In this document: piece after piece, positions 1-15,500 of the stretch
Position numbering within the stretch: position 1 is the first letter of the stretch
Layout of the letters: each line of letters begins with the position of its first letter
Origin: Nipponacmea schrenckii
Lineage: Eukaryota; Mollusca; Gastropoda; Lottiidae
Assembly (NCBI GenBank): GCA_030562195.1
Contig: JAUJPP010000007.1
Coordinates: 26,285,769 to 26,349,768, forward strand
Reading direction: 5' to 3'
Length of the DNA stretch: 64,000 nucleotides
The notes under the pieces: generated by a model
Told to the model about the DNA's origin: nothing
What the model saw: the letters and a program-made list of their open reading frames with translations, nothing else
The model's database searches: none
Program-made: the position numbers and the translations under genes

Positions 1-564
1 ACTGGTGAAGTTTTAAAATTTCACCATTTACATTAAGCCAGAAATCCAGGTTTGAATTTTTTTCTGATGACCATTCAATTTTAAAATGCAAATCTCGGGT
101 CAAGGATCAAAATCGAACTGACAGTAAAGATGCAAGAGCAAAAAAACCTCAATTTCTGGTTCTCACTTCCGGAGGGAAAAAGAACTTCCGGTATTGTTTA
201 ATTTGACAATAGTTATTATTTTAAGGTCACCTAAGAAGTCAAAATGTCTGTACGCTTACCAGTTCATCTGCAAGCTCGTCCAATAATCGCAAAAAAAAAA
301 AAAAAAAAAATAATCTGAACGATTACAATACGTTTTCGACTGAATCAACGAAATTCGTAATTATAGATTGATTTCCATAATTAACCAATCAGATCTGCAG
401 AACACTAAAATCATCCTGAGTTAAGTTTTCGAGGATTAGGCCTCAGATTGGTTTGAACATAGTACTGAATTTACTAAAGATTTTGGTTTAGATATGCTGA
501 TAGTTAATGGAGAGATAAAGTACAATTCTAATTCTTAAATTCATTTTGAATTTATATTTTTAAG
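1..564. other. FANCA intron, upstream part; no exon seen
   Basis: This stretch lies immediately 5' of the first FANCA exon in the window and is presumably intron. I see no convincing exon. It contains an A-run near 291-310 and scattered CTTCCGG-type motifs (for example near 166-193) like those of the repeat family annotated elsewhere in the window. The missing N-terminal part of FANCA must be encoded further upstream, outside the window. Confidence 0.5.
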
Positions 565-3500
565 CAAACATTTGGTGATTCAGGGAGGACTGTGGCAGAG
601 TCCAAAAAGGCTTTCAGTTTCCTGATGAAGTTTTTGACAGACATTGTGCCCTATGAATCTGCAGTTTATCTCAAGGTTTGTCATGACTTATCTAATAAGA
701 GTTTTTTGGGTTTTGTTGACACTAATGTTCCTAAGAACTAGAGGCAATGCAGATAGTTAAGATATAGTGAATAGCGTAGTCCTCATACTCAAAATTTTTA
801 TTTATTGTTCTACACTGCACTGGATATGTGAGCAAGCAAATTTTGACATGTTTTGATACAGCAACAATTCAAACTAGATCCCCAGGCTTCGCGAGGTTCT
901 GTCGCAGTGCGTAGCAGTTTTGTTATACGCTTTAAAACTACCCCACAAAGTATCTATAGAACACTAACGTTATTTTACAGAGTATAAGTCGTTTTTTTTC
1001 AAAGCATAATTGGTTCGCTGAAACTCGTGTCATGTAGATCGCCCAAACGCATAATTCAACAAACAGTTTTTAACAATGAAATTCGCAATTTTCAAATGGT
1101 GATAAAACAGAAAGTATACATCGTACATCAAAAAATAATATATCAATGGATAGATCTTTTCGAGAGCTATCACATTTGTGCTGCTTACAAGGTCACCAAA
1201 TTTCAAGGTAACAATATACGACCATTCGAAGTTTTTATATATTACTATCAGGTAAATATCAAAATCAAAATCAAAATTCAAAAATCGGTTTCCAAATATG
1301 ATTCAGAAATCGATATTACATTCTATAGACATCAAAATTACGCGAATCGTAGTATCTCCAGAGGCCCCATTTCGATTTAAAGAATATTACGCACAGTTAG
1401 TAGAGAAGAAATACAAAATTCTCAAATACTAAAAAGCGCATTTTTGATGGAAATATGTGGTTTTATATATCATTACAAAGAGCAGATAAACTGTAATAAG
1501 ATTCAATATGAATTTTTGTTATTTATAAATTAGTTCACGTGACAGAGCTCTTTAAAAATAAAAATCACAAATTTCAATCGGTTATAAAACCGGAAGTAGA
1601 CATCGGACAACACATATGAATATATCATTGAATAGATATCATCAAGGGCAATAACTCATGTTCAGGTCACCAAAGGTCAAGGTCACGAAATACGGGCCTT
1701 TGAAATTTTGGTCATTACCAATAAAATTAAAATGGAAATAAAAGAACATCAAAATCAAAATTAAAAAATCGGCTCCCAAATAAAGTTGCGCAATCGACTC
1801 TAGTCATAAGATATGAAAAAATAATGAAAATCGCTTTATCACCTGAGGCCCCATTTTTAATTTTACAAAAGTTTAACATTTCAATATGGCGGCTTATCGT
1901 TTGCTTCCGGTCTGGATTTTTTCATCTTCGTTTTTTTGTATGACTATTTGTAGCATGTTGCAAAACAAATTTTTGAAATATCTTAAGAATTCCGGAAGTT
2001 AGGTTTTTAAAATTTACAAGAGAATAACTTCAAAACCGGAAGTGATGTCGAAAATTTGAAAAATTATTTAAGATCGCATTAACAATGTTTATCTACCTGT
2101 AAGTTTTCAGGTGGATGAGAATAAAACTGTAGAAGTTGAAAAAAAAGCAAAAAATAAAAATAAAAAAGTCAGCTAAAAAAGTAATGAAATTAGCAGTTTA
2201 AAACTGCAGTTAAGTAGCTAGCAGTTTAAAGTAGCTAACAAAAGAAGTTCTGTCAAAATCAGTTGAAAAATAGAGGAAATAAACAGCAAAAACCCAAAAT
2301 AGCGCTATTGCCCACAGCTCGTTTCCGGTTGACCTCAATGGCGTCATTTTGCATTTAACAAATACAAGTCACGCAGTTTGAATAGCAGACAGCAACAGGT
2401 AGTTTGTGGCATGTTGCCTTCTTAGAGAATAATCGAATGTGAAATTCGAAAAAAAAAAAAAAAAAACATTTCGTAAACGCACTGCAATAATCTTCCAATA
2501 CACATGCTTAAAATCATAAATTCACTAAGACTTGAAAATATCTACATACAAATATTTACTGAAGTGATTGTATATTGTTGCAGGCACATGTATTGAAGCC
2601 ACCATGGCCACCAGTGAAAGCTCGTGATTTATTATCAGATTATATTTTACTTGCTAAAACAAGACTTGCTGATTTAAAGGTAGGAACTCATTTATGATGT
2701 CTTTCATACAAGGACTTGCTAGAAATAAATCTAAAAAGATGATATTGAAGAATGCATAATATCAAGTTTAAGATGATTTTAATCCAATTAATAAATCTGT
2801 CACAATTTAATGAACGCTATTTTGATGAAGGAAGTCTTTCTTAAAATGTATTGTAACCTGAAATTTTTATTTTTTAAAGCAGCCAATAGGCAGTGAAGAT
2901 AATTATGATGTAACTGGTCATGTTGTTACTGCTAGAGAAAAGGTAAGGGTTTTGATTTGATATTCCCAGTGAACTAATACCTAGTCTGTGAAATCAGCAT
3001 TTGCTGGAAGCAGACATTAACTTGCCATCTACCAACAACTAACTTGTCACCTGCCAACTTCCAACTACCTAGTCTGTGATATCAGCTTCTGCTGGATGCG
3101 GAATTTAACTTGTCATCTACCAACATGTAACTACTTATATAACAACGCACCTAGTCAGAAATTGGAAGCAGAACTTAATTTGTCATCTACCAACAACTAC
3201 CTTAGTGATATCAGCTTTTTGCTGGAAGTAAACCAACCAACAAACAATCTCCAATGAGCTATGACCAATTATTTAAATATTTTACTAGTTTACTCTGCTT
3301 GTTCTATGTAGGAAGAGCAGACTGAACAAGAGGTTATCAGAGCAGTAAATACCTTTGAAACAACTGGAAAAATTCCTGCAACAGTTTTGGAGGCTAGGTA
3401 AACCTGATGATTTTTATTTTGATTAATGATGTTCATGAGTATTTGCATTTGTAATGATAAGTTGAGTAAGGTGCAGAACAGGGGGATGTAAAACTTCATT

Positions 3501-6500
3501 TAAGTTTCATTATTTCTACAACACATACATTCTTACGTTTCTTCTGTACTGCAGGCTAAATAGGTGCAGGGTATGTCCTGATTTCTAAAAATTTGGCAAT
3601 TGCTTTCTGTTATAAAAGGTATATTTATTAATGTTAAATTCTAAACTTTTGATGAATTTTGATGAACAAGAACCTTATATTGAAAATTATTAGCTGAGGA
3701 AATAGTACTGTTGTCCTGTATTTCAGTATTTTTCGGAAGCCATATTTTGTTAGTCAGTTTTTACCAGTGTTACTTAAACCAAGGCCTGTGAGTTCTCCCA
3801 TTATTTTTCTTTCATATCATCTCAACTTAGAGAAAAGAAGCAACTTAAAGAAATTATTAAATTTATTGTTGCTTTATGAACTTAAATTGAAATGATTGAC
3901 TAGAACACTAAGTCAAGATTTCATGAGATTATTTTGAGGCGTCTGAAGAATGATGCAAGGGCCTTATTCTCCATACATACCTTAAATAACATCCAGATTT
4001 TACAAAAAATCCAGTAATGTGAAAAGATAACAAAGCTGAAATTTAAATCCATTTTACTGATTGACCAATCAGGTGACTGGAAAACTTATATCATTTTAAG
4101 TTAAGTTTTCAAGAATAAGGCCCCAGATTAAAGAGCAATGATAATCCCACTATATTTGTTAAATTTCATAGTTACCAGATATACCTGATGTTAAAATGAA
4201 GTTTATTAAGTTATTATGTAAAGCTGATAAGATATCTAACACACTGTATAATCAGTATGAATCAAACTGTAAGAAAGCCGCACAGAAATTGTTACAAGGT
4301 AAAGGTTACAATACGCATTTTAGGAAAGTGTAAAATTAGAATTTATATATTGGTTGATGTACAGTTTTAGCAATTAAGGGAGTAGATAGTCAAATGGTAA
4401 TCCACATCAACCATCTGATAATAATTGTTTTCTACTTTTGCTTGGAAACAAAAATGACAAACTCGATACAATTGTGTATTTTCAGTCTTTGATGGGTTTA
4501 AATCGACATTCCGCTTAAGTTAGTCTTACAAGTTGTGGAAATTGAAAGTAGGATCAACCCTGATCAGAGTAATTGACCAGTATTTGAAAATATACTTTCT
4601 GCCAGCCATTGTTCTCAGCCTACGTCAAGAATCCCTTTCCTCCTATGAATTGTGGAAATTGAAAGTAGGATGTATCAAGTTTTTTTTATTGTATCTAAGG
4701 TGTATTTAATATCAGTGACAGTGAAGATACTTGTATGGATGATGTTTCTTTACCACCGGTTGAACAACTTCAATACCGTGTCAATCAACTTAAAGATACT
4801 TTAGAAAATAATACACACAATAAAGGTATTTCAATATTTTATTTGCATTTAGATAAAGCAACATTTGAAATTTTATTTACTACCACTTTTTTGCAGCCAG
4901 ATTGAAGCCTTATGAGTAGGGTTAAATATATCTCTATGACATCTAATATATTAGTGTCGTGATCTGTCAAATTGTGGTCTTAAGATATCAAAAGTTATCT
5001 CCCTTTGGAGAGTGGTTGTGGGCCTGGTTTGTACTTTTTGTAGATCATAAATTAACTGCGTCGAAAACAATACGGAAAGTTTTAGAAATCATGTAATTCA
5101 TCTGCAACATACTTTTGATCTGTTCTCTTATTTACAGTTAATGAGGTTTTATCTCTTATCAGTGAAAAAATAGAAATGATTCTGCATATTGATAAGAACC
5201 AATCAAAAGACCATACAGATTGTGTTACAACGGTAACAATTGATACTGATTATCCTCAATTGCAGCCAGTATATGTAGATGTAAGTCTTATTTATTCTTG
5301 TAAAAAAAGAAAAAACAAACACGCATAATTAACACTTTTGTGAATAAAGATTTTCCAGATTATACCTGACATATGACAGCATTGAATTTCAAATGTATTA
5401 ATACATGGTAGCTGGTCGCCTAATGAAGGTGGTTGCTTATCAGTCGTTAATTAGATTGAAAATTCATAGGGGAGACTTTTATGTGATCGCTTATTGAAGG
5501 TAGGCTCTTAATAAAGGTGGCCGTGAGAGCAGGATATACTGTTTCTACTTGACAATTTGGTTTTAACCAACTAATAAGATAGCAATTACAAAATACATTT
5601 TCTTGTGCATGTGTTTGTCTTTATGCTGTAGACTTGTTTATATATTGTCCAGGTATTTCTCACTTCAGATTATTGACACAATTCTTAACTTTATATGTAA
5701 AATGGTATATAGTGACATGCAATGTAACAGAAAATCTGACTGGTTAAAGGGTCTATTAGCAATATTAAGTGAACATCAGCTATTGGTTAATCCTCTGTTT
5801 ACCAGATTATTAGTATTGTTAACAAATAAGGTAAGAATTAATACTAGTATTAGTATTGTTAACAAATAAGGTAAGAATTAATACTAGTATTAGTATTGTT
5901 AACAAATAAGGTGAGAATTAATACTAGTATTAGTATTGTAAACAAATAAGGTAAGAATTAATACTAGTAATATTGTATTTACTAGGTAAATGAAATGGTA
6001 ATATATCAATCTAAGCTATGTATGTATTTTTTATACGCCCACACGTAAGTATGGTATTGTAATCGCCCTGTTGGTCCGTCAGTTCGTCGGTCCATCTGTC
6101 CGTCCGTTCACATTTACCTTGTGCCCACTCTACAGGCTACAATTCTTCAAGGATTCTTTTTATTTTTATTTTGTGGCTCAGTGTCGTTAGTGTGATCCCT
6201 ATTCATTTTCGTCATTATAGGATAATTTTTCACCGAAATATTGCATCTGACTTAGCGTTTTCACTTTATTAGCTTTAGGGTGCAACTTGTGCTCACTCTA
6301 CAGGCAACAATTCTTTATGGATTCTTAGTATTTTTATTTTGTGGGTCAGTTTCATTATGAAGATGATCCCTATTGATTTTTGTGATGATTGAATAGTTTT
6401 TCACCGAAATACCGTGTCTGACTTAGCTTTTTTCACTCCATTACCTATAGGGTGCACCCTGCTCACTCTACAGTCTATAATTCTCTTTAGATTCTTTTGA

Positions 6501-9500
6501 TTGTTTGTATGTGTGTTAATATCATTATGAACATGCACACTATCAAATTTAGTGATGATCTGATAATTTTCTTCAGAGATATCACATAAAACCTTGATAT
6601 CGCAGTTGTTTTCGATATATGCATTTAGCTTGTGAGTTTTTGCCTGGTTGTAAATTATGAATAAATATTGTTTAAATTAATACTATATATACACAAGAAA
6701 TTCAATCCAATTTTTGTAATGTCAGTCTAAAGAGATGTGAAGATTTCAGTCATGATATAGTGTTATCAAATATAAGCATATAAAACACTCTTCCTATTGA
6801 AGTTACTAATGTAAATTTATATGACTCCTATCTTAAAGATCAATATATACATGTTGTAGCTATGGATGAAATGTAGATTTCATTGATGATTTAGCAAATA
6901 TGAGGATTAAAAAAAACCTTCCTATTTATGTTTCTAAGTCTTAAAATTATGTGAACCACTGTCTGTTATTTTGTAGGACTCCAATCTTCAAGATCATCAT
7001 ATACTAGGAATAGCTAGTATAATCTGTGTGATGATGTGTGAGGGATGTGTATTTAACACTGTTCTTATAAAAGATTGTTCCTGTTCTACTCCCTCATCTG
7101 GTTTTCTACATGTTGTATTATGGAGAATGGAAACCAAAGTGTCTCCAGCTTTGTTGTTCAGGTGGGTTGTAATTCTGTAAGGACAGGATTTCTCTTTTGA
7201 AGACAATTCGCCTATTTTTGTAGAATTGACAATGGCATTAAAAGAATGTGATCTACATCAGCTTCTTTAAAAAAAAATCACATTTGTTGATTGCAAAGAG
7301 TCAATGTAAGCTGTATTTAGAAGTAAAAGTTGCTTTTCAAATGAATAAAAACTAGAATTTCTGCTTGGCATAGTCATTTAATGTTTTAAGAAATTTTAAA
7401 TAGATTCCTAATTTGAATTGATTGCAAAGAGCTGAAGCCAAAGAAAGCATAATCCAGGAATATAAAAATTAAAGTAAAAGTTACCGTCTTGTTTTCTCTA
7501 GGTTTTTAAGCAATTATCTACAATTTGGAGTTTATAATAATTGTTTTCTTAATGGTTGTAATGAGAAGTTATGTAAATTGGTGAGTTTGATCCATAGAAT
7601 AAAAGGGCTTGAAAATGTAAATTAATGCCATGTACAATTTCTCATACATTTGACTATTTTAATTTTATCAACAGCGTTCAATTTATATAAAAATTTGAAA
7701 ATTTGCCTTTGTTAATAATTTCTAATAGATGTCATTTTTTTGCTGGTGTTGACTTACAATGCTTAAAGTTGTTTCTTGGGCCCAAACAGATGCATTTGGT
7801 GATCATTTGTGTAAATATGTCATTTTTAAACACCCACATGTATGGGCGTATATTGTAATCGCCCTGTTGGTCCTTCGGTCTGTCTGTCCGTTCACATTTA
7901 CCTCGTGCTCATTCTACAGGCTACAATTCTTCAAGGATTCTTTTGATTTTTCACTCCATTACCATTATAGGGTGCAACTCATGCTCACTCTACAGGCAAC
8001 AATTCTTTATGGATTCTTTTGATTTTTATCTTGTGGGTCAGTGTCATTATGACGATGATCCCTATTGATTTTCCTGATGATCTGATAATTTTTCACCGAA
8101 ATATTGTGTCAGACTTAGCGTTTTTCACTCAATTAGCCATAGGGTGAAACTCGTGCTCACTCTACAGGCTACAATTCTTTATAGATTCTTTGTATTTTTA
8201 TTTTGTGGGTCAGTGTCAATATAAAGATGATCCCTATTGATTTTCGTGATGATTGAATAGTTTTTCACCTAAATACCGTGTCTGACTTAGCTTTTTTCAC
8301 TCCATTACGGATATGGTGCAACTTGTGCTCACTCTACAGGCAACAATTCTTTATGGATTCTTTTGATTTTCATTTTGTGGGTCAGTGTCAATATGAAGAT
8401 GATCCCTATTGATTTTCCTGATGATCGTATAGTTTTTCACTGAAATATCCCATCTGACTTAGCGTTTTTCACTCCATTACCCATAGGGTGAAACTCGTGC
8501 TCACTCTACAGGCAACAATTCTTTATGGATTCTTAGTATTTTTATACGCCCACATGAAAATGTGGACGTATATTGCCATCACCCCCGTCCGTCCGTCCGT
8601 CCGTCCGTCAATCCGTCCGTCAACAATTACTTGTGTTCGCGATACAGGCCAGAGTTCTTATCCGATTTGAATGAAACTTGGTATGTGCATTCATCTTGAT
8701 AATATCTCGGACAAGTTCGAAAATGGCACTATTCCATATGTCGGTTTATGAGTTATTGCACTTGATTGAATGAAAAAACTTTCAAATTTACTTGTGTACG
8801 CAATAGAAGCTGTAGTTTATATCCAATTTGAATGAAACTTGGTATGTGTATTCATCTTGATAATATCTCGGACAAGTTCGAAAATGGCACGATTCCAGAT
8901 GTCGGTTTATGAGTTATGGCCCTTGATTAAATGAAAAAACGTTAAAATTTACTTGTGTCCGCAATAGAAGCTGTAGTTTTTATCCAATTTGAATGAAACT
9001 TGGTATGTGTATTCACCGTGTCTGACTTAGCTTTTTTCACTCCATTACCTATAGGGTGCACCCTGCTCACTCTACAGTCTATAATTCTCTTTAGATTCTT
9101 TTGATTGTTTGTATGTGTGTTGATATCATTATTAATGAGTGATGATCTGATAATATTCTTCTTAGATATCGCATAAAACTTTGATATGGCAGTCGTTTTC
9201 GAGTTCACATGTAGTTAGTGCTCACTCTACAGGCTACAATTCTGATTCGGAACAATATGCAAGACGTCAGTTTAGTCTACACGTAATCTTGGAACAATGA
9301 TTGTTCGCTAAATCTGTATTTTTGTGAAAATTTATGGATGATAATCCCCTTCACACTTTAGAGTGAACACAAGCTCAATGCATATATCGAGTTTGTTTTA
9401 CAGTTCGCATTTAGCTAACTAATTAGCTGCTGGTGGGCGTATTCGCTTGTGAGGGGTGCAGCAAACCTATGTTTTTTTAATATGACCAGAATAGGATATA

Positions 9501-12500
9501 TATATTGTTATGATTATTTGATTTCTGTAGTATATGTTGGTATGTTGGAGATATAAGAAATGTTATAACAGATCTCAAACTAGTTACAACAATAACTGTG
9601 ATATCACAAGTACAATATATAACTCTAAATTGTTTCAAAATCTCATCAAGGACATTCAGGTAAAAAAACTCAATTTATTTGTGTATAAAATATCATCGGC
9701 TATCATATTTTTTAAAAACAATAATATTCTTTCTAAAATATAAGTTTAAAAGTATGAATTTGAAAAGTACAAGTAATTTGGAAAGATCAAAGACAAAATA
9801 GCAGACTAAGTACTAGCTGGTGGAGTACACTGTATCCATGTTATTTCTTCCATGTAAAATTATATTTACCGGTACTTGTTTGTTTTATTAGATAACCATA
9901 AGAGAATGGCTGATGTTTGAAACAAATGTTTACACTCAGGATGATCTTACGGAATCTCAAAGGTAGGTATCTTTTCAATAATCTGATGTTATATCATCCA
10001 TATTGTTGTCTTAAAATATCATGCCTACATTAAGAGTCATCTCCCTTAAAAAAGGAATGGGGAGCCTGGAGCTTGTTTCAAAAAAACTTAACTAAGGATG
10101 ATTTAAGTGTTCCAATTAACAGATTGGTCAATCAATAAAATTTAGTTTTTATTAACCAATGAGGTTACTGCATTTCTTAAAATCCTGATTATATCTTTGT
10201 TAAAATTATGTGAAACAGGTCCCTGAATAAAGATGGATTTCATTGAGTGTGTTAATCCAAGCTGTTCTGATAACTTAGTCCAAGTCAGAACAGTATACAA
10301 TAATGTAATGGTGTAGTTTTCACAATATGATTAGTTAGCAATGTAACCTTTATTTGAGAAGTTGTATTTTAGATATGAATACCATTCTGACATTGTCCAC
10401 AATCATTTCTTTAAAGACTTTGATTCCGTCACTTTGTCATCAGAAATGTTACAGTACTGTTTATTATTACAAGACAGGTGAGTTCTTTAGAACCTAGAAG
10501 TATTTATCAATTTGAACTCAAGAAAAAAGACACGGTGGCTCAGTGACTAAGAAGCCTGTTCTCTATTCTGAGGATTGTTGGTTCAATCTTCCTATCTCTG
10601 GAGATAATACTTTGTAATTTTTAATCTATCTCCTCCTGTCAAGTCATGCAGATCCAATTGGCTGACATGGAAAAAACTGTCTAGTAATATTCAAAAGAGA
10701 CAAATTATCAAGGTTGGAAAAAATAGTTGGAAACAATCTGATTATCTACGTTGTTTATAATTTCAGTGGTACACTATGTGATGTGTGTTCTAGATCATGT
10801 GATAGTCATTGTATTAGTGAATGGACTAATGTACTACAGGTAATTGACAGTTTGTTATCTTGTATTTTATTGTAGTAATTGTCTACTTCATGCACCTTGT
10901 TATTAAAAGAAACGACAGTTCAAGCTAAAGTTTGTCCTATCACAGCTCATGCTATGATAAGGTTTGTACTATCACAGTTTATGCTATGATAAGGTTTGTT
11001 CTATCACAGCTCATGCTTAGATAAGGTTTGTTCTATCACAGTTTATGATATGATAAGGTTTGTTCTATCACAGCTCATGCTATGATAAGGTTTGGTCTAT
11101 CATAGCTCCTGCTATGATAAGGTTTGTATTTCACAGATCATGCTAGTCCTTAAGTGAGTGTGCAAGGAAGCTTATGGTTATTTTTCAGGGTGTATTACCT
11201 TTATTACCAAGTCAATTAGATGATGATGAGCCATGGGCCATCAGACAATGGCAGAAATATATTGGTGAATGTTCTTCCGAAGAGCTATCATTTCGAACAA
11301 AGATATTTATAAGGTATACCTTTCTGAGGATTCAGCTACAGATTTTAAACTAAATTTTGGTCATGTCCACAGTTTGATAATATCAAACTCCAAATAATCC
11401 AGTAATCAATATGTAGTGTTTAAAGTCCATTCCAATCACAAAATACTGCTTTGGTGTCACTCAGTTCTTTAAGTATTTGTATGAACTGAGATTAATTTTC
11501 TAAAAAGCCTTGTATTATAATTTATTTGTGTATAACATTGATCTGACTATATATAACATTGTTCTAACTCTATGTATATTTCAGGTTAATGATGAAATTT
11601 CCAAGCCATTTATTATTTGTCAATAATGCCTATGATGTGACACCAAATATGGTTTCCTCTGCATTAGAGTTTCTAAATAATCATATGGTAAGTTTATTAA
11701 CTTTGCAAAAAAATATACCAAATAATCTAAGCTATTTGTATTCCCTTTGAAATTGATGTTGAGTTGACAAACAAAACAAAAAGAGCAACAGACAAGTTAA
11801 TCAAATTTATGAAAGCTGAAAATTACTTTTTGAAAGAGAATGTACTGACTTACTTTTGTTTTTATAGAAAGAACATATAAATGAAGGATGTTATTTTACT
11901 TTACCCTTCACAGTCTACATATTACAGGTACTGCTGTATTAAAATACATTTATACTTAGTAAAAAAATTATTTAATGTGTGCATCAATTACTTTCTGATA
12001 ACTGCTATTATGTATTACCGGTATGTGAATTCCATATGCAAATAAGCAAAATTTTGGGAAAAAGCCATTTCACCACCTAATGAATGTATTAATGAATGTT
12101 TTTTATTTTTATTTAGGGTCTTATATCTGTCAGCCAGTTTTTAGAAGATAGAAAAATATTACAACAGTTATCATTACAGAATATATTTCTTACATCCTTT
12201 GTGGTACAATCTGTTTTTGTATTATGAACAATTGTTTTATGAGCTTCAAATGCACCAATATGGATTGCAGCTTACAGCTTTTGCTACTTATTGAAGTTAT
12301 AAAAACTAGCAAAACCATTCATGATGAGAAATTCAGATATATCACAGAGGCTTGTAAATTTAACAGTTGATCATATCTAAACAACCAAAAGTCTGATTAA
12401 TGCAGAGCAACTAAGTGTTTTTCTTAATTCCAGGTACATTGGAACCACATTCAGAATTTGTGGACAAGATTAGATCTTCCTCTCATTAAGATATCATCAT

Positions 12501-15500
12501 TTAACATTGCCTCAGAAACAAGGTATTAATCACTCAATATTTTTAAAAAGTAAACTGGAATGATGTTAAAAATTGAAGATGCCTAAACAGTAGGGAATTA
12601 ATTACAGAAGATCATGCAGTTAGAAGTAATCAGTGTAAGAAGTTTCTAAAAATATCATTAGCTATGGAAACTTAGTGGACAAAGCCAGTCTGGTACTTCC
12701 ATGAATTTCTTCTGGTGTTTGTACAACTGGTTCAGTCATGGTGTGATTCACTATTTTCAGGGTGGTTTTGGAAGAAAATGGTTACACTTCTCTGCCATCT
12801 GAAAGCGAGTTGTGTGTTGCAGCAGCTTTATTCTCAATACTCACCAAAAGGTACCGGTATTTATTCAAAGTTTTTTTTTTTTTAGATGATAAAAAGGTAA
12901 ATATTATTATTTATTACACTAACAAAATACTCTGAGAAAGTAACAATGTGTTCTATATTTATTTTAGAAATAATGTTGATGTTGAAGCAGTGGTGGAAAC
13001 AATTACACAGGGCCTTTCAAATCAGGTTATATAATCTAATTCATTTTAAACCTTTATTGAATATTGAATTTCTCATTGTAAATGTTGAAAGGGAGGGACT
13101 TGTATTGGCAAAATAGCTATCAGGTTTACATCAAGTGTTTTGAAAGGGAGGGACTTGTATTGGCAAAAAAGCTATCAGATTTTTATCAAGTGTTTTAAAA
13201 GCGAGGGACTTGAATTGGCAAAATAGCTATCAGATTTATATTAAGTGTTTTGAAAGGGAGGGACTTGTATTGGCAAAATAGCTATCAGATTTATATCAAG
13301 TGTTTTGAAAGGGAGGGACTTGTATTTGCAAAATAGCTATCAGATTTACATCAAGTGTTTTGAAAGGGAGGGACTTGTATTGGCAAAATAGCTCTCAGAT
13401 TTATATCAAGTGTTTTGAAAGGGAGGGACTTGTATTTGCAAAATAGCTATCATATTTATATTAAGTGCTTTGAAAGTGAGGGACTTGTATTTGCAAAATA
13501 ACTATTAGATTGAGATCAAGTGTTTTGAAAGGGAGGGACTTGTATTGGCAAAATAGCTATAGATTTATATTAAGTGTTTTGAAAGCGAGGGACTTGTATT
13601 TGTTGAATAGCTATTAGATTGACATCAAGTTGTTTAGAAAGCGAGGGACTTGTATTGGCAAAATAGCTATAGATTTATATTAAGTGTTTTGAAAGCGAGG
13701 GACTTGTATTTGCTGAATAGCTATTAGATTGACATCAAGTGTTTTGAAAGGGAGGGACTTGTATTGGCAAAATAGCTTTAGATTTATATTAAGTGTTTTG
13801 AAAGCGAGGGACTTGTATTTGCTGAATAGCTATTAGATTGACATCAAGTGTTTTGAAAGGGAGGGAATTGTATTGGCAAAATAGCTATCAGATTTATATT
13901 TAGTGTTTTGAAAGTGAAGGACTTGTATTTGCAAAATAACTATTAGATTGACATCAAGTGTTTTGAAAGGGAGGGACTTGTATTGGCAAAATAGCTATCA
14001 GATTTATATTAAGTGTTTTGAAAGGGAGGGACTTGTATTGGCAAAATAGCTATCAGATTTATATCAAGTGTTTTGAAAGGGAGGGACTTGTATTGGCAAA
14101 ATAGCTATCAGATTGACATCAAGTGTTTTGAAAGGGAGGGACATGAACAAAATACAAGTAGCTATTAGATTTACATCAAGTGTTTTGAAAACTCATGTTG
14201 TATTATAAGCTAAGCTACATGTATTCTGATTTTAATGTAATTACCAAAAATTTCAATATTATACAGTATTTTTATCAAATTATAACAAAACTATGATTAC
14301 AGACTGTTATTAACCTATTGGATATGCTGCTCTGTTATAGTGCTGCGAATTATGTTTTAGAGGTGAGTAAGTGTTGTTTAATTTTTTATATATTAATCTC
14401 AAGATATAAAAAAAAAAGGTGATTTGCAATATTACACTACGTTGTTACATCGAAATGACCACAAAATTGTTTAATGTGGATAAATCTTGCTTAAACTGTT
14501 AAATTTTATAGTTTGCTTTCCAAATAATCATGATTTCAAAAGTTAATTTACATTACACTAGAATTCAGATATTTTTTTAAATTAATTTTTATCTCTATTG
14601 TGTATTCAGATCAATAGTTGTCAGAAGACTAGTCGATGCAAAAACATGATTAAGTCCATTCTAATTAGAGCACCATTTCTTTTTCCTGTTTTGTTTACTG
14701 ATAGTATTGTTAGGCAATATTTTGCTTCAAATGATGCTCAACGTTACTATGAGTTGACTATATTAAGGTAAGCTTTCTATTCAATGTTTTAATGATTTCA
14801 TGGGAAGAAGATACATGTAAAAGCAATGGTCTATGTACTGCAATTATAGTATGCTGGGTTTAAAGATTTCGGGCATCAAAGTGAATACTAATAAACTCTT
14901 TATTTTACATGCTGAACAAAGTTGTTTTAACAAATTTCTCTGCTTGCAAAGTAAAAGATCTCTTGGAAAAATAGAGCAAAGCAAGTTTAGTAGTGTCATT
15001 ACACTCTTCACTAGAACCATTCAAATCTGATGGACCAAGTATTATTGCTTGTCTATATTTTGATTTTTTTAAAATTTCAGGTGCTTATCTGAATTTTCAG
15101 ATGATAAATTAACACATTTCCTTGAACAAAAGATGAACTGTAAACACATTATTTCTTGCTTTTCAAAAGTCACTGAAAATTTTGACCAAGATCCAAAGCA
15201 ATCTATTGATGAAATATTAGACCACTGTAAATTTACTAAAAAATGTTTGAAAATGACACCAAAATCCCATCTCCTGTTCATAGAGAAGGTAAGTAGTTTT
15301 GAGTGAGAAAGAAATTTTTTTTTTATCAACACAGCTGCCTTTAATTGTGTTCAGAATGAAAATTAATTCTTAACTTTGAAAATCTATTAAAATTGAGCAT
15401 CTTCAAAACATATTCACTTCATTGTAGGCCTACATTTTGAGTTTTTTCTGATATTTAATCTTTCAGAATTTGGTTAAAAATTGTGGTGTAGATGTGTATA

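Noticed and set aside
1027..1380. 117-codon frame in the FANCA intron
   Set aside because: It lies in a repeat copy of the CTTCCGG family, and other copies do not keep the frame.
4713..4825. FANCA exon starting at the CAG acceptor 4713
   Set aside because: That start puts the reading frame into an early stop. The upstream CTAAG acceptor (exon 4700-4825) keeps phase with 4172-4298.
8570..8630. (CCGT)n tracts as possible CRISPR-like or regulatory arrays
   Set aside because: They are simple tetranucleotide microsatellites at a fixed place in each HINE, next to the left-end hairpin, as in pearl elements.
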